Part shown: in pieces, positions 10,460-22,078 of the stretch
Numbering within the stretch: the first letter of the stretch is position 1
How the letters are laid out: each line of letters begins with the position of its first letter
Assembly (NCBI RefSeq): GCF_002099425.1
Contig: NW_018344105.1
Location: forward strand, 496,001 to 560,000
DNA length: 64,000 nt
Source of the DNA: Phascolarctos cinereus
Taxonomy: Eukaryota; Chordata; Mammalia; Diprotodontia; Phascolarctidae
Direction: 5' to 3'
Notes under the pieces: model-generated
What the model was told of the DNA's origin: nothing
Databases searched by the model: none
The model's input: the letters and a program-made list of their open reading frames with translations, nothing else
Translations under genes and position numbers: made by a program

Positions 10460-10700
10460 AATGTTGGTCTCTTATAGTCTGTTAATCTCTTGTCTGGTTA
10501 AAACTTTTTCCCTTATCCATGATTGTGAAAAAAACTATTTTCTATCACTTTTAATGTCGCTACTTTTAATATTTAGGTGATTTATTCACAAGGAATTTAC
10601 TGTTATCTATTGTGAAGGATGCTGGTCTAAACCCATTTTTGATAGAGTCTGCATTCCAGTTTTTATGAGTTCTTGTCCAATGATGAGTCTCTCCCATATG
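10460..10700 (-). mobile_element. L1 ORF2 fragment
   Basis: TGCTGGTCTAAACCCATTTTTG and TTCTTGTCCAATGATGAGTC correspond in antisense to the L1 ORF2 stretch also present at 13,500 and 38,650. Short and diverged. Confidence 0.6.
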
Positions 10701-11168
10701 GGTAGGAAATATATACCTTTGATCTATGAGATGATGACCTCTGGATAAAAATGATAAAAATAATTCTGATACAAGGTATATTTCTATAAAGTAAGAGTAT
10801 ATATTTTGTCATTTTTCTTTGTTTTAGACATCAAAAAACAAATTATTTTGTTAAATTAGCAAATAATTTATCATGTTAAACATGCTTCTACAGATTAATC
10901 TATATATTAGGTACCTGTTGTACTGCAGGATAAAAACCTCAATATCACAATGTTCTGAGGCCACGTGATGTTGTTCAAACATTTGAATTGACACTCACTT
11001 GCTCTTATGGCCCCGGTACTTTGTAGGTGTGTGAACACAACCCAGTCATCCCTTAGCTCTGAGTGTCACTTTCTTCCACTGTAAAAATAAGGCTAAATCC
11101 TTGCACTCTGGACTTTACAGAGTCATTGTGGGGAAAGTACTCTGTCAACTGTAAAATGGTATGGGAAT
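10701..11168. other. unassigned sequence
   Basis: Nothing recognised. Confidence 0.35.
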
Positions 11169-11335
11169 GTGAGCTATTCATATTCATTCTATAGACATTT
11201 ATTAAGCAGCTGTTGTGTAGTAGACACTGTGCTAGGCACCTCACCATTCAGAGACAACAGATCCTTGTTTTCAAGGTGCTTACATCTTGTGGAGGAAAGA
11301 ATGTGGATGCAGATGAGTAAATACATGATATGTAC
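11169..11335 (-). mobile_element. L2 3' end
   Basis: TAGACACTGTGCTAGGCACC and the following TCAAGGTGCTTACATCTTGTG are the antisense of the L2 terminal block. Confidence 0.75.
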
Positions 11336-12149
11336 CCAAAAAAGAGACATCGTGAATCGGGCTGGGGAGAGGAGGTTGCTAACAATTGTGAGCCTCTGAG
11401 AAGCACTAAGCCAGAAATTTCCATCTGCGAAACATAATTGGTTTGTATTGAAAAAGATTTTATGAAGAAATCAAAGTGGCATTTTGTGAACCAGCTAACT
11501 AAGTCTGAATCATAACACTGCTCCCCCAAATCATGGCTTGATGCCATCTTTTGCCAACAATAGGTACTGAGGTTCAGGAATTCTATCCCCTAGTAGGGCA
11601 AGAATAATGGGAGTGTGTCATTCAATATGAAGGTGTTAAAACCTCTTGTAAGGGTCTCAAAAGTCTTCAAGACATGTTCATCTGGTTTTAATAAGGTTAT
11701 TCCTCACACAATGGTGGATTATGCTAATTCCTCTTGAGGGTCACTAGAGAGCAAAGGCTCAAAAGTGAAGGTTGTTTTCCCATGGCACTGGTCACACAGT
11801 CCTGCTGAGAAAGGAAAGGATTCCTGAGGGTTGCTTTGGCATTTTCTACTCTGCCCTTTTGTAGAAAAGTGGGGAAATCTGCCCCTAAACCTCTTTCCTC
11901 TCCTCGTTCCATGTGCCTCTTTATTGTTCTTGGAAAGCCTTTGGGATTTGGGCCAGACAGGATCTCTCGGACTGGCTGTGGTTTTGGATGGCTACATACA
12001 CAAAGACAAGACTTAAAAGAAATAAAAGTCTGGCAGTCTGTTGCCTTAGGGTTTATTTTACCCTTAGCCCTTGGAATTAGAATTCATTTTCACATAGTCC
12101 TTTTATAGAGCAAGATTTTGGAATAGCACTTAAAAACAGTAGTTATTAA
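11336..12149. other. repeat-poor sequence
   Basis: No repeat landmark or credible gene seen. Overlapping short frames at 11,831-12,108 lack any recognisable motif. Confidence 0.4.
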
Positions 12150-13560
12150 TAAAATCATTTTATATTGCCGAAATTTCTGTGTATCCCTCAACCTTCCCTC
12201 CCCTACTGCTCCCCAAGACCCATTCCATATAACAAAGAATGTTTTAAAGAAAAGAATAGAAAAGGAAAAAATTGGTAAAAACCAATCTATACATCAAAAA
12301 CTGAAAATATATACAATGTTCCATATTCGTGGACTTGCCCCTTTGTACAAGGCAGTGGGGACATGCTTGTTAAATTTTCATTATGAGCATTCACACCTGG
12401 GAAATTGGCAAACATAACAAGTCAGCTTTTGATTTTACTGTTTTGTTGATTTTTCTGGACTGATTAAAATGATGGAGAAAAGGTTACTAATGCAGATTAA
12501 ACTTAAAAGTGGCATGCATACTTTTTCTTAGAGAGCCACTTTTTCAACATTTACCAGTACACTGCTGACTTAAAGCCAAATCTTGGCTTACTCCACGTCC
12601 AGGTCTCTTTCTACTATACTTCATATAAACCTTCCCAAGCTTCTCCAAATTCATAGTCTATTAAAAAAATCAAAACAAGGTAATGATATTCTATTATGCG
12701 AATGTGCCACATTTTGTTTAGCCATTTCCCAAATGATGAGTATCTACTTTGTTGCTATGAATATTTGGTGTAGATGGGACCTTTCTCCTCATCTTTGACC
12801 CTCTTGGAATATATACCGAGCATTCAAATCTATAGATCAAAGGGTATGGACATTTTAGTCACTTTCTTTGCATAATTACAAATTACTCTCCGGAGTAGTT
12901 GAATCAATTCTTGGCTCTAGCAACAGTGCATTAATGTTCCCGTCTTTCCACCCCCCCCCAACATAGGGTGTTCCTATCTTTTGTTATCTTTGTGCTTTTG
13001 CTGGGTAAGGAGTGAAACCTTAGAATTCTTTTTATTTACATTTATTATTAGTGATTTGGAACATCCTTATGGTTGTTAAAAGTCTGCATTTCTTCTTTTG
13101 AGAATTGTTCATATTTTTGGACCATATACCTATTGGGCTTAATTATTAGGGTTATGTATTATTATTATTCACCTATTGATTTTAGGCATCAGGTGCCTAT
13201 CAGAGATGTTTGATATAGTTTTCCCCAGTCCACTGCTTTCCTTCTTATCTTAGTTGTATTTCTTATTCTGGTTGTATTAATTTTGTTCATGCAAAATCTT
13301 TTCCATTTTATGTAATTGAAATACTCTCTTTTATCTGTTGCCTTTCTTAGCTTGGGATTTCCCCCTTTACCGATCAATAACTGTGAAAGGTACTTGATTC
13401 TGGTTATCTTGTATTTTTTTTTCTTATGGTATGATCTTTAACATTTAGATCATTTATTCCTTTTGAGGTAGATCTTTTGGTAGTATATTACCCAAGATGT
13501 TGATCTAGACCTAATTTCTGCCAGACTGCTTTCCTGTTTCCTAGAAATTCTTGTCAAATC
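12150..13560 (-). mobile_element. L1, 3' UTR and ORF2 C-terminal region
   Basis: In antisense it runs from the L1 3' UTR (AACAAAGAATGTTTTAAAGA near 12,230) into the ORF2 C-terminal region (GATCAAAGGGTATGGACATT near 12,836; TTGATCTAGACCTAATTTCTG near 13,500). It aligns by eye with the copies at 37,680-38,700 and 62,000-62,950. Old and truncated at its 5' end. Confidence 0.82.
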
Positions 13561-13564
13561 CAGC

Positions 13565-13755
13565 CCAAAGGGCCTTTATGACTGACTTGCAGCTGAAACC
13601 TCCTATATGTTGTTTTCCCCTATTATAAGCATATGTGCTTCTTGAAAGCATAGATGAATTGTATTATCCTTCTATCTGTGTCCCTACTGCTTAGCACGGT
13701 GTTATGCACATAGTAAGTGCTCAGTAAATGCTTTTTTTACTCATTCATGCATTTT
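13565..13755 (+). mobile_element. L2 3' end
   Basis: TGTCCCTACTGCTTAGCACG and ATAGTAAGTGCTCAGTAAAT are L2 terminal motifs. Confidence 0.8.
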
Positions 13756-14149
13756 TTTACTTGTGTTGCTCTTTTTACTGTTCCCTTTTCTAAGACATTT
13801 TTCTTTGCTTTATCATTCTCATTAATTCTTTCTTTTCAATCTATTCTGAATTTTATTTCCTGATTCATAGATACACCTTTACTTGTTCTTTCAGTATTCT
13901 CTTTGTATCTCTCCTGGAGGGTAAGCTTCTAAAGTACAAAGTTTGAGGTGCCTCTTTTTTCTAATTTCTGTGTTATTTCTTCTGTAGATCTTACCTGTTT
14001 TCCCTTTTTTCTGCTGTTTCTCCTTCTTAGGAGTATCATTCAAAAGTGTTTCAACTAGGCATGACAGGAAGTCGATTGAGATTGGTTGTGGAGAAAGGGT
14101 CATGCCCTGTGGGGCATATATAAAATCAGCAAGCTAGTTTGCAAATGGG
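13756..14149. other. T-rich unassigned sequence
   Basis: Pyrimidine-rich on the plus strand and possibly a decayed antisense L1 ORF1. The match is too weak to call. Confidence 0.3.
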
Positions 14150-14350
14150 GATTTGAGTGCCTGACAGCGAAGAAGGAAGAACTGTCCTAGCCTAACTCCT
14201 GAGAGAGAATCACTTTGTCCTTCCTTCCCACCCCCTATCATCGACCTGGGAACTTTGGAAGGCTGGAGAGTTTTGACTTTTTCATTAGTGTCCTAGCAGT
14301 GTCCAGGGAAGAGCAGTGGCTGGCAGCATTCATTATCTGTTAGGCACCAA
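14150..14350 (+). repeat. unclassified interspersed repeat, copy 1
   Basis: The segment CTGGGAACTTTGGAAGGCTG through CATTAGTGTCCTAGCAGTGT aligns by eye, at roughly three bases in four, with 33,500-33,600, and more weakly with 48,290-48,390. Three dispersed copies mark an old repeat that I cannot name. An LTR or MER-type origin is possible. Confidence 0.5.
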
Positions 14351-14919
14351 TGACCAATACAGACTCTACGAGGAGATAACCAGAGAAGCTAGCCCACTAC
14401 TAACGGGAACTCATAAGTACTCCATGGGAGAAAGAGAAGGACTTCCAGCAACCAGGGTCTTGCCACGTGTGCTTCCCACGCTGGAACCCTGAATGTGCTG
14501 GTGGGAGAGTGTGTCACAGACATTTTGTGCCGACTGTTAACACTACCTCACCTTAATTAATACCTCTTCCTAAAAGCTAAGCTAATTCCCTAGCTTAGTA
14601 ACTGACATCAATTGATCATCACAAGAGTTATAATTTTCCTATTTGTTGTTGTTCAATGGTGGGAGGCAGTGAGAGGGACAGGCTTTTTACAGCCATGTAA
14701 AAATAAATGAATTTTTTCAAATGAATTTAAAACTCTCCAAAGGGGAAAAAAACAATAAATGTGGTATGCTTACAAATATACTTTGTGAAGTTTCACCCAC
14801 TGAAGTTTACATATGTTTTTAAAATATAATTTCTAGTCCATCTATGCAAACACATAATTTTGTCATCCCATATTTTGCTTTGAATTTTTATTCTTCCCTT
14901 GAGGGGAAAAAGATTTAGC
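14351..14919. other. unassigned sequence
   Basis: The first 200 bases may continue the repeat at 14,150. The remainder is AT-rich without landmarks. Confidence 0.35.
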
Positions 14920-15425
14920 TTCCTCTAGCCTCAGAAATAAAATCCAGACTCTTTAGTCTGGCATCTACAGGCTGCCATAATCTGGCTACAGTCTCCCTTT
15001 TCAGCCATATTTCACATTGTTCTCCATCACACGCTCTACCTCCTAAAGTGCCTTACCATCCATTCCTCAACTTTGAAGTGCCATCTCCTGCCACCAGGCA
15101 TTCACGTGCCTAAAATGTGTCTCCTCACCTCTGCCTTTATGAATTGCTATCTGCCTTCAAGGCTCAGCTCAAGCACCTTCCCTTTTCCCCCCAACTGAAA
15201 GTGCCTCTCATGGCAACAGTATCAGGCTGGGCACACTTCACTTGGCTGCCTAGACATCTCCTCACCAGCCACTTTGCTACCAGATACTAACTCCCTGGGT
15301 CCTCCCCGAGAGCCCTCCCTAGTCATGGTACAGTAATCAAGTGTTCTTTTCCCTGTATCCCTAACACCTTTCACAGTGCCTGGCACACAGTAGGTGCTTA
15401 ATAAATGTTTGTTGAATTAAAAAAA
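14920..15425 (+). mobile_element. L2 ORF2 end and 3' UTR
   Basis: Contains the L2 ORF2 terminal coding region (ACAGGCTGCCATAATCTGGC; CAAGGCTCAGCTCAAGCACC) and the 3' terminus (AGTGCCTGGCACACAGTAGG, AATAAATGTTTGTTGAATT). The T-rich interval around 15,220-15,340 is more diverged. Confidence 0.88.
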
Positions 15426-16345
15426 AATTAAAAACACTTCTGTATAGAACTAATATCCAGTTTCAAGGCCCAACCAAAATAATCTGTTCAGCAGTAATAG
15501 CAGCCCTTTCCCCATAGTATTTATCTTTAATGAATTCTAGAAGGAATATTTCCTTTTGGTGGATTTCTGAGTTATGGAAACATTTAGTTTAGCTCCACTG
15601 CCTGCATACTGTGGATTTTAACTGGCAGAATTGGGTGTGACCTGCGGAAGGATATGATTCATTCTGATAGACCAGACTCTAGGTGTCTGTATTGGGGCTT
15701 CTTAATTACTCTAGCAGACGTGTTTTGTTCCTTTAGTTCCTCTGGAGGATTAAATACCACATAACATATGTTAGATTTTGGCAATCTTATGTTTACAGAA
15801 GTTTAAAAAATATTTTGAGCAGTTGTGCATGAAATTATTTAATCTCCCTCAAGAGAGGAAATGCTAACAATGTTCAAGGCAAAGAGAACTGCTTTCTATG
15901 AATATCATGAGAAAATATCTCCAAACCAGAAATAACAATATTACCTGAAAGGGCCTTACAGGCTCCATTCTCCAAGGTTGCAGGAAAGATTTAATAACTA
16001 GATTATGAATGTTGTCATAAAACAAATAACGTAATGAAAGTCATGGAGTCTTTTGACTAAAATAAGTCAATTGATGTAGATAGAGCTAAATATTGCCAGT
16101 AGTTAAGGCCTGGTTTCAACTGAAATTAAATTTGAAATAAAGACCAAAACCCTGACCTAATTTATCCAAATCTAGCAAGAAAATGTAGGAAATAACTGGT
16201 TCTAGTGTCTGCCACTTTAAGAAGGGAATTCTGGGACTTCTCATTGTCCTTGGTTTGCAACTTTTATGCACTTATGTATCACTTTGTATTTTATTCATTT
16301 TTATATCTTTATACATGTGTATATGTGTATGTTGGGTCCTCTTAT
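15426..16345. other. repeat-poor island, about 0.9 kb
   Basis: No repeat landmark over the whole interval and no ORF of note. The sequence is AT-rich. Confidence 0.4.
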
Positions 16346-16349
16346 TAAA

Positions 16350-16515
16350 GCATTATTATCCATCCACAATTTACAGATGAGAAAATTGAGGCCAAGAGAA
16401 GGTAAGTGACGTGTCCATAGTCACAGCTAGTAAGCTTCTGAGGCCTGATTTGAACCCAGGTTTTCCTGACACGAGGTTCAGCACTCTGTCCAGTGTGTCA
16501 CCTAACTGCCACTAG
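16350..16515 (-). mobile_element. MIR
   Basis: ACAGATGAGAAAATTGAGGC, a TCACAGCTAGTAAGC block and a CACCTAACTGCCA-type head in antisense. Confidence 0.85.
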
Positions 16516-16539
16516 CATGCTTCATCATCAATCTTCTGA

Positions 16540-16880
16540 GGCCGTGATCAGAGTTCTGGAGTCTTTCACAGTTATTTTCTTTGTATGTTATTGTGGTCAT
16601 TGTGTAAATTTTTCTCCTAGTTCTGCCCATGTCATTCTGTATCAATTCATACATCTTCCCAGGTTTCTCTGAATCTGTCACATTCATAATTTGTAATGGC
16701 ACACTATTATCCCTTTGTATTCACATTCCAGAATTTGTTCAGTCGTTCTCCAATAAATGGGAACCCACTTTTTTCCCAGTTCTTTGCTATAGCAAAATGT
16801 GGTGTTGTAAATATTTTTTACATTTGGTTACATTTCTTCTGTCTTTGACCTCTTTTGGGATCTGTGCCTGAATCTGTTTA
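16540..16880 (-). mobile_element. L1 ORF2 C-terminal fragment
   Basis: The minus-strand frame at 16,702-16,502 ends in a segment like GRTRRKIYTMTTI, matching the C-terminus of marsupial L1 ORF2 (compare SRTRRTLYTVTA at 55,215-55,436). Only the 3' few hundred bases remain. Confidence 0.75.
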
Positions 16881-18165
16881 GTCTTGTGCAGTCACCTACC
16901 AGAAGCTGCCTGTATGGTCTGGTGCAGCCCTGGCAGGGCCCAACTGCATATCCACTATCTTGTTAGTATAAGACCTCTTCAAGGGCTCCAAGCCTAGTGG
17001 GCTCTTTCTCCCCTCTCTCTTCTCACAGAGTTAGCTACTGGAAGCTGGCTTTGTCCCCTTGTGCAGCCATGACGTGCTGGAACTGAGACCCATTGACTCA
17101 GGCCCTGTTTACTTGAAATCAGGCTGGCTTCAGGATCCCTTTTAGGGCCCTTGACCAGAAGGTTAATAGGCATCTGGTGACTTCTGGTGCAGCCTGAAAC
17201 TGGAAGGAGATGCTCAGTGGTTTAATTGGATCTTTGCTTTACCTGGCTCCGTTTTTTCCCCCCATTCTTTCATCTTCTCTATGCTGTTTCTCAGGTAGAG
17301 CTTTTGATGTCATCATCTGTGCTGGAAGTCAGCAGTGCCTTCTGTAAATGTTGCGTTTCCCCAATCTGTAGCCCAGTGGCCTGCATGGAGCAGGCTCTTG
17401 GTAAGTTGTTGACATAAGCAACAAAGGCATAGCATTTATTATTTTTGTCCTTTTCAGAAGTGCCCTCCATGTTGTCAAGGATTTTGTTTCGGTCTTTGTT
17501 AATGGATCAAAAAATGGTAACATTTTTGCATTGCTTTCTGGAATTAATGTTTTTCATTAACCACAGTTATGCTTAGAACTGTTTATTCTCTGTACTCTAC
17601 AACTGGTAAAAAGTGGGCAGCCTGTCAAATGTTTTGTGTGATGAGGCACTCCAATGTTTGAATTTGAATATCTCCTACCCTTTCCCTTTCTGTTCCCTCT
17701 CTCTCAAGGCATGTCTCTTACTCCCAAGTTGAAGATCTCATTTATTCTAACCTGTATAACTTCTCTGTTTGCTAGCTCTTTGCAATGAACTTTGGTATAA
17801 CCAGCATTTTATGGGAGAGAGCTGACTGCTACCCTCCTCTTGTGAGCAATCAGGGAAAGTGGGTTGACCCTAGGCCCCCACAAAGTATTGTACCCCTATT
17901 TGAGGTATGGTGAATGGATGTCATTCCAGCTCAATACATCTCTTGGATATAGGTAGAATGGTCAAACATCTGGCCACAACTTTCTTCTTGTTTCTGTAAA
18001 GGCGGAAGTCAAATTCTCCTTTGAAGAAGAGTCAACCAGATCCCGGAACAAATATCTCTAATGCCACAAGTGAATCATTGTTATATTTAGACAGCACACA
18101 TCTTACATACAGTTTAGTCCTCATTACATAGATTGATATTGATACTGATACTTTAAAAGCTTGAA
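16881..18165. other. unassigned sequence
   Basis: No repeat or exon recognised. It is moderately GC-rich from 16,900 to 17,220. Short frames only. Confidence 0.35.
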
Positions 18166-18169
18166 GGAC

Positions 18170-18330
18170 TTCAAAAATCATCTGATTCCACTCCATTTTA
18201 CAGATGAGGAAACTGAGAGCCAGAGAGATCAAAAGATTTGGCCACAGTCATATGAGTAGTAAATGGCAGTATTGGGATCCAAGTGACCTCAATCCAAAAT
18301 CATTGCCCTTTCCAGTATAGCAGAGGCATA
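18170..18330 (-). mobile_element. MIR or MIR3
   Basis: CCATTTTACAGATGAGGAAA followed by a GCCACAGTCATATGAG block is an antisense MIR-group CORE. Confidence 0.8.
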
Positions 18331-20479
18331 GCCAGCCCTTCGAGTGAGAGTAGTGGCTTCAGGGCCAAGTTCAGTACCAGGACACTTGGGAAAAATTCCA
18401 GTCCTATTTTGAAAGGCTGCAAGTGGTTGGGATTTCAACTTCTCTCTTCATCTTTTGTGTAAGGGCTATTCTATTAGCAGCTTTTTCTCTGTGAAAATCA
18501 TGACTATGGCAGGTTGGTAACTTTCAGTATTGTTTTTCATTCATTAGATACTACCTGAGAAGGTGTCAGAATCATACTGTTCTGTATGTGTTTGTGCTCT
18601 CTCTGTCTCTGTCTCACGTACATGTATGTGCATTTACTCACTATTCTCTGGGTCCTTTATATTGTCCCACTCATCTCCAAACAGTGGGGAAATATAGCCC
18701 ATTCAGAAGCAGTTAGGGGTGGAGAGAAGGGGGCACTTTCTCCAGGCTTGCTTAAACTGGTTGATGCCTGCAAGTGAACCAAGTTTACTTTCCACCCTTA
18801 GTGCCCCCATAATGAGCTGTAATGGAGGAGGAATGAGATGAGAGAAGCAGACACACATGTGATGACTGCTAAAAACCAATGCAGCTAATTGGGTAGCTGT
18901 TGCTGCCATCGTTTTTCTCGATCCGCTAAACTGGCTAAAGCCAGTGTCATGTACACATAACTCGAAACACCCAGGATCTGTGACAGAAATAAATCACGGA
19001 AGATCTTTGTAGATGCCTGTTATATTGCAGGGCGGGGCATTTCCAAGCTTAGAGCAGAAGACAGGGTCAAATGTTTTGTTTTTATCTTTTAATACCCATC
19101 ATGTAACATGGTATCTGGCTTATTGAAAGAATGAATGATTCATATTCCGGCTGAGTAAGTGTTTCTGGGAGGAACTAGATTTTAAATACGTACCATTAAG
19201 GAAGAACATAACCTAACAAAAGTATATTTGTCTTCCTTTCAGAAAAGTTCCTCACTATTAGCTAGTGAAGGAAGACAGAGGAGCTGAACTTTGAGGGCAG
19301 AAGGTAGCAGCTGTGGGCAATAGCCCTGAAGAGGCCCTTGGCCTTCCACTCTGGGGGAGGAGGAAAGAAAGAACAGACTGCAATCAGGATATAAAATCAG
19401 GAAGGGGGAAGGCCTCTCTGAAGTAGCTTATGCACTTGGACAGAACTTTTTCAAAAGTGAGCAAGGAAGGAGGCTGGCAAATGGGGCAAGGTAGGAACGG
19501 CTATCTCGAATGAGCAGTCTGGCTCCAAGTGTCTTTCTTTCTCTGGATTTCTCTCGTTGTTCCTGCTGAGCTTTGGGCCTTTCTTGATGTGGGGTTGGTT
19601 TTGGGTCATGTTTCTTGACTTCCCAAGGACTGAAACACAGAGGATACCCCAGGTAGGCCAGAGCTGTGTACTGATAACATTTAAAAAACAAAACAAAACA
19701 AAACACCTCTTCCCACTTTCCCAGGGAATGGCAGCATCAGGCATTGTGAGATTATGCTACCAGCTTGGGAAACGTTTAGCAGCCTTCCTCATACTTCGTA
19801 ATGTCATTAAGAAGATTTAGGTAAGAATCTGTAATCTAAAGAAATGTCCTGGCTAGTAATAAAATGCTTGCTTCACGGAGCCCTGCTCCCTTATAGGATT
19901 TCTTGCAGTTCTAAGGTCATTTGTCCTAGGGCCTGGGCCTATGGGCAGGTGTTCATTTTCAGGCTGAATGAATGTCCTAACACCAGTCCTTTGACCAGGA
20001 ACTACAAAGAGTTCAAATGATAGGAGCCTTTTCTGTAGATGTGGACTACAGGACAGAAAAACCAGAAAGTCAGAGGCCCGTTTCTATTAGAGTTTGACAC
20101 CAAGGTCTTAAGACCCTGCCTGCCATAAACAACTCTGAAAGTTCAATGAGTTTGAAGTCAAAAACTATTCTCAAAGCTGCTTCTAATCCTTGTTAATAAC
20201 ATACTGTTCATCTGTTCTGATAGCACTACTTTGTTTTCCTTGCCTTATAGGCCAGATGAGAAGAATGATGTTAGGTTGGAAGTGGAAAGCCCAAGGTTCC
20301 TAATGCAGGGGTTGCAGTTTAAAAATGAGAACAGAGTAGAGCCTGAGGCTATTTTCAGACCTGAGCTCCCTTCACTTTTCCCCCTTGTAGGCGGTCTCTG
20401 CTTTTCAGTCCTCTGCTCCATCCTTGCCACCAGATTTCTTCTCCCTGTTTGCCCTTGTCAACAGATCGCCCCCTCAGTT
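18331..20479. other. repeat-poor sequence, about 2.1 kb
   Basis: Apart from a short A/C-rich tract near 19,681-19,705, no repeat landmark is visible. Minus-strand frames of 92-97 codons at 19,428-19,744 have no recognisable motif. This is the longest stretch lacking young insertions in the left half. Confidence 0.4.
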
Positions 20480-21010
20480 TTTTCTCTCTAATCTTCAGTC
20501 TTTGTCTAGCTATTGGCCTCTTCCCTACTGCCTTAAAACACACTCGAGTCTCCCTCATCTTTAGAAAAACCTTCAAGATCCTGCCACCCCCTCATATTCT
20601 CTCCCCCATCTGTTCTCTTTCTCAGCCCAGTGCCTGGAGAAAGCTGTCTCTATGCACTGCCCCTCCACTGCTCTTTTCATTGACTTCTCATGTCTTTGCA
20701 ATCTGACTGTCAACCTCACTGCTGACTTGGAACTGCTCTTTTCAGAGTTTCCAGTGACCTCTGAATTGCCAAATAAAATTCTTTTCTCACTCTTAGTCTT
20801 CTGGACCACTTTTTGCCATTGAACAGTCTGTCCTCTACGAGTTTTTGTGACAATACTTTTTTTTTTCCTGTTTCTCTACTTATGTGTCCACTCCTCAGTC
20901 TCCTTTGCTATCCCATGTTATTTCCTCTGTGAGTATAGACCAGGGGTAGAGACTGTTGATCTGTCCTAGGCCCTCTTTTCTTCTCTCTACAAACTCTATT
21001 GGTGACCTAG
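20480..21010 (+). mobile_element. L2 ORF2 internal fragment
   Basis: Contains the L2 reverse-transcriptase region: CTTTTCAGAGTTTCCAGTGA, CCTCAGTCTCCTTTGCTATC and CTAGGCCCTCTTTTCTTCTC occur in consensus order. Frame breaks are frequent, so the copy is long dead. Confidence 0.85.
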
Positions 21011-21237
21011 TTGACTCTAAAATCTATATATTTACACATGCCCTCTGTGTGTGTAGCTTACCTTATTGTGACATTGATAGATAAGACCTAAGATCTAGCC
21101 TGTATGTGTGAAGAGTAGAGGAGTACCACTATCGGGAGCATAGCCATGGAGAGGGGCAGGCAGGATCCCTAACCATCAAGGCTAGAACATTTGACTGAAC
21201 AGCAAAACTAACAGAAATCACAAAAATTATGCAGATT
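21011..21237. other. unassigned sequence
   Basis: Nothing recognised between the L2 and the SINE. Confidence 0.3.
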
Positions 21238-21495
21238 TCTTGTTCAGTCATTTCAGTTGTATCAGACTCTTTGTGACCCCATCTGGGATTTTCTTGGCAA
21301 AGATATCGGAGGGTTTGCCATTTTACATTTGCCGTTCTCCAGCTCATTTTGCAGATGAGGAAATTGAGGCAAACAGGGTGAAGTGACTTGCCCAGGGTCA
21401 CACAGCTAGTGTCTGAGGACAGATTTGAACTCAGAAGATGAATCTTCCTGACTCCAGGCCCAGAGCTCTATCTACTTCACCACCTAGCTGCTGCT
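21238..21495 (-). mobile_element. RTE-tailed CORE-SINE
   Basis: Plus strand runs from TTGTTCAGTCATTTCAGTTG through GACTCTTTGTGACCCCATC and the CORE block to CACCTAGCTGCTGC. A small internal duplication near 21,320-21,345 (CATTT/GCCATTT) distinguishes it from other copies. No clear TSD was found. Confidence 0.9.
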
Positions 21496-21854
21496 GATTA
21501 TACAAAAAATACACACTGGAGTAACAGTTCTTCAGTTGGGTATAAGATAAGATCTCAGTTCAAATCATATTAGGGAACAAGGGTCCTGTGGGGTAGTCTC
21601 GGCAGTCTCTAGGGCTGCAGGCTCTGCCAGATTCTTCTATGTAGTGCCTGGGGCTCTTTAAAGACTGTGCATTGCCTCTGGTCCTTCTCTTGTTCTTCTC
21701 TCTCCATATTCTTTATCTGACAAACTGAAGTAAGTCACTTTTTCACTCACACAGCATCTCAGCTCAGTGTTCTCTCAGCCATTCAGTAATTATGTCCTTT
21801 GCACATGCATGACACCTCGAAGATACCACCCGCAAAAGTGGACAGAGATGTTGC
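21496..21854. other. unassigned sequence
   Basis: No repeat landmark. Confidence 0.35.
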
Positions 21855-22033
21855 ATATAATTGGTGTAAGAGAGTGGGATTTAAAGTCAGAGTACCTAAG
21901 TTCAAATTGGGACTCCACTGTTTACTCTGTTGAGCAGATTATTTCCCCACATCTGGGCTTCCTCACTTTCTTCCTTTGTTAAATGAGGGGATTGGATCAG
22001 ATAACCTCCAAGGGACCTCCCTTAGCTCTAAGT
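21855..22033 (+). mobile_element. MIR3-like SINE
   Basis: GAGTACCTAAGTTCAAATTG, a CCTTTGTTAAATGAGGGGATT block and the trailing ATAACCTCCAAGGGACC are MIR3-type, sense orientation. Confidence 0.75.
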
Positions 22034-22078
22034 CGACGACGATGATGATGATGATGATGATGACGATGATGATGATGG
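22034..22078. repeat. (GAT)n microsatellite
   Basis: About 14 GAT/GAC trinucleotide units directly after the MIR3 copy. Confidence 0.95.

Noticed and set aside
21238-21495. Target duplication around the SINE
   Set aside because: Candidate flanks (ATTATGCA versus ATTATACA) are short, offset and inconsistent with the element ends.
22034-22078. CRISPR-like direct repeat
   Set aside because: Simple GAT trinucleotide slippage without spacers, in an animal genome.
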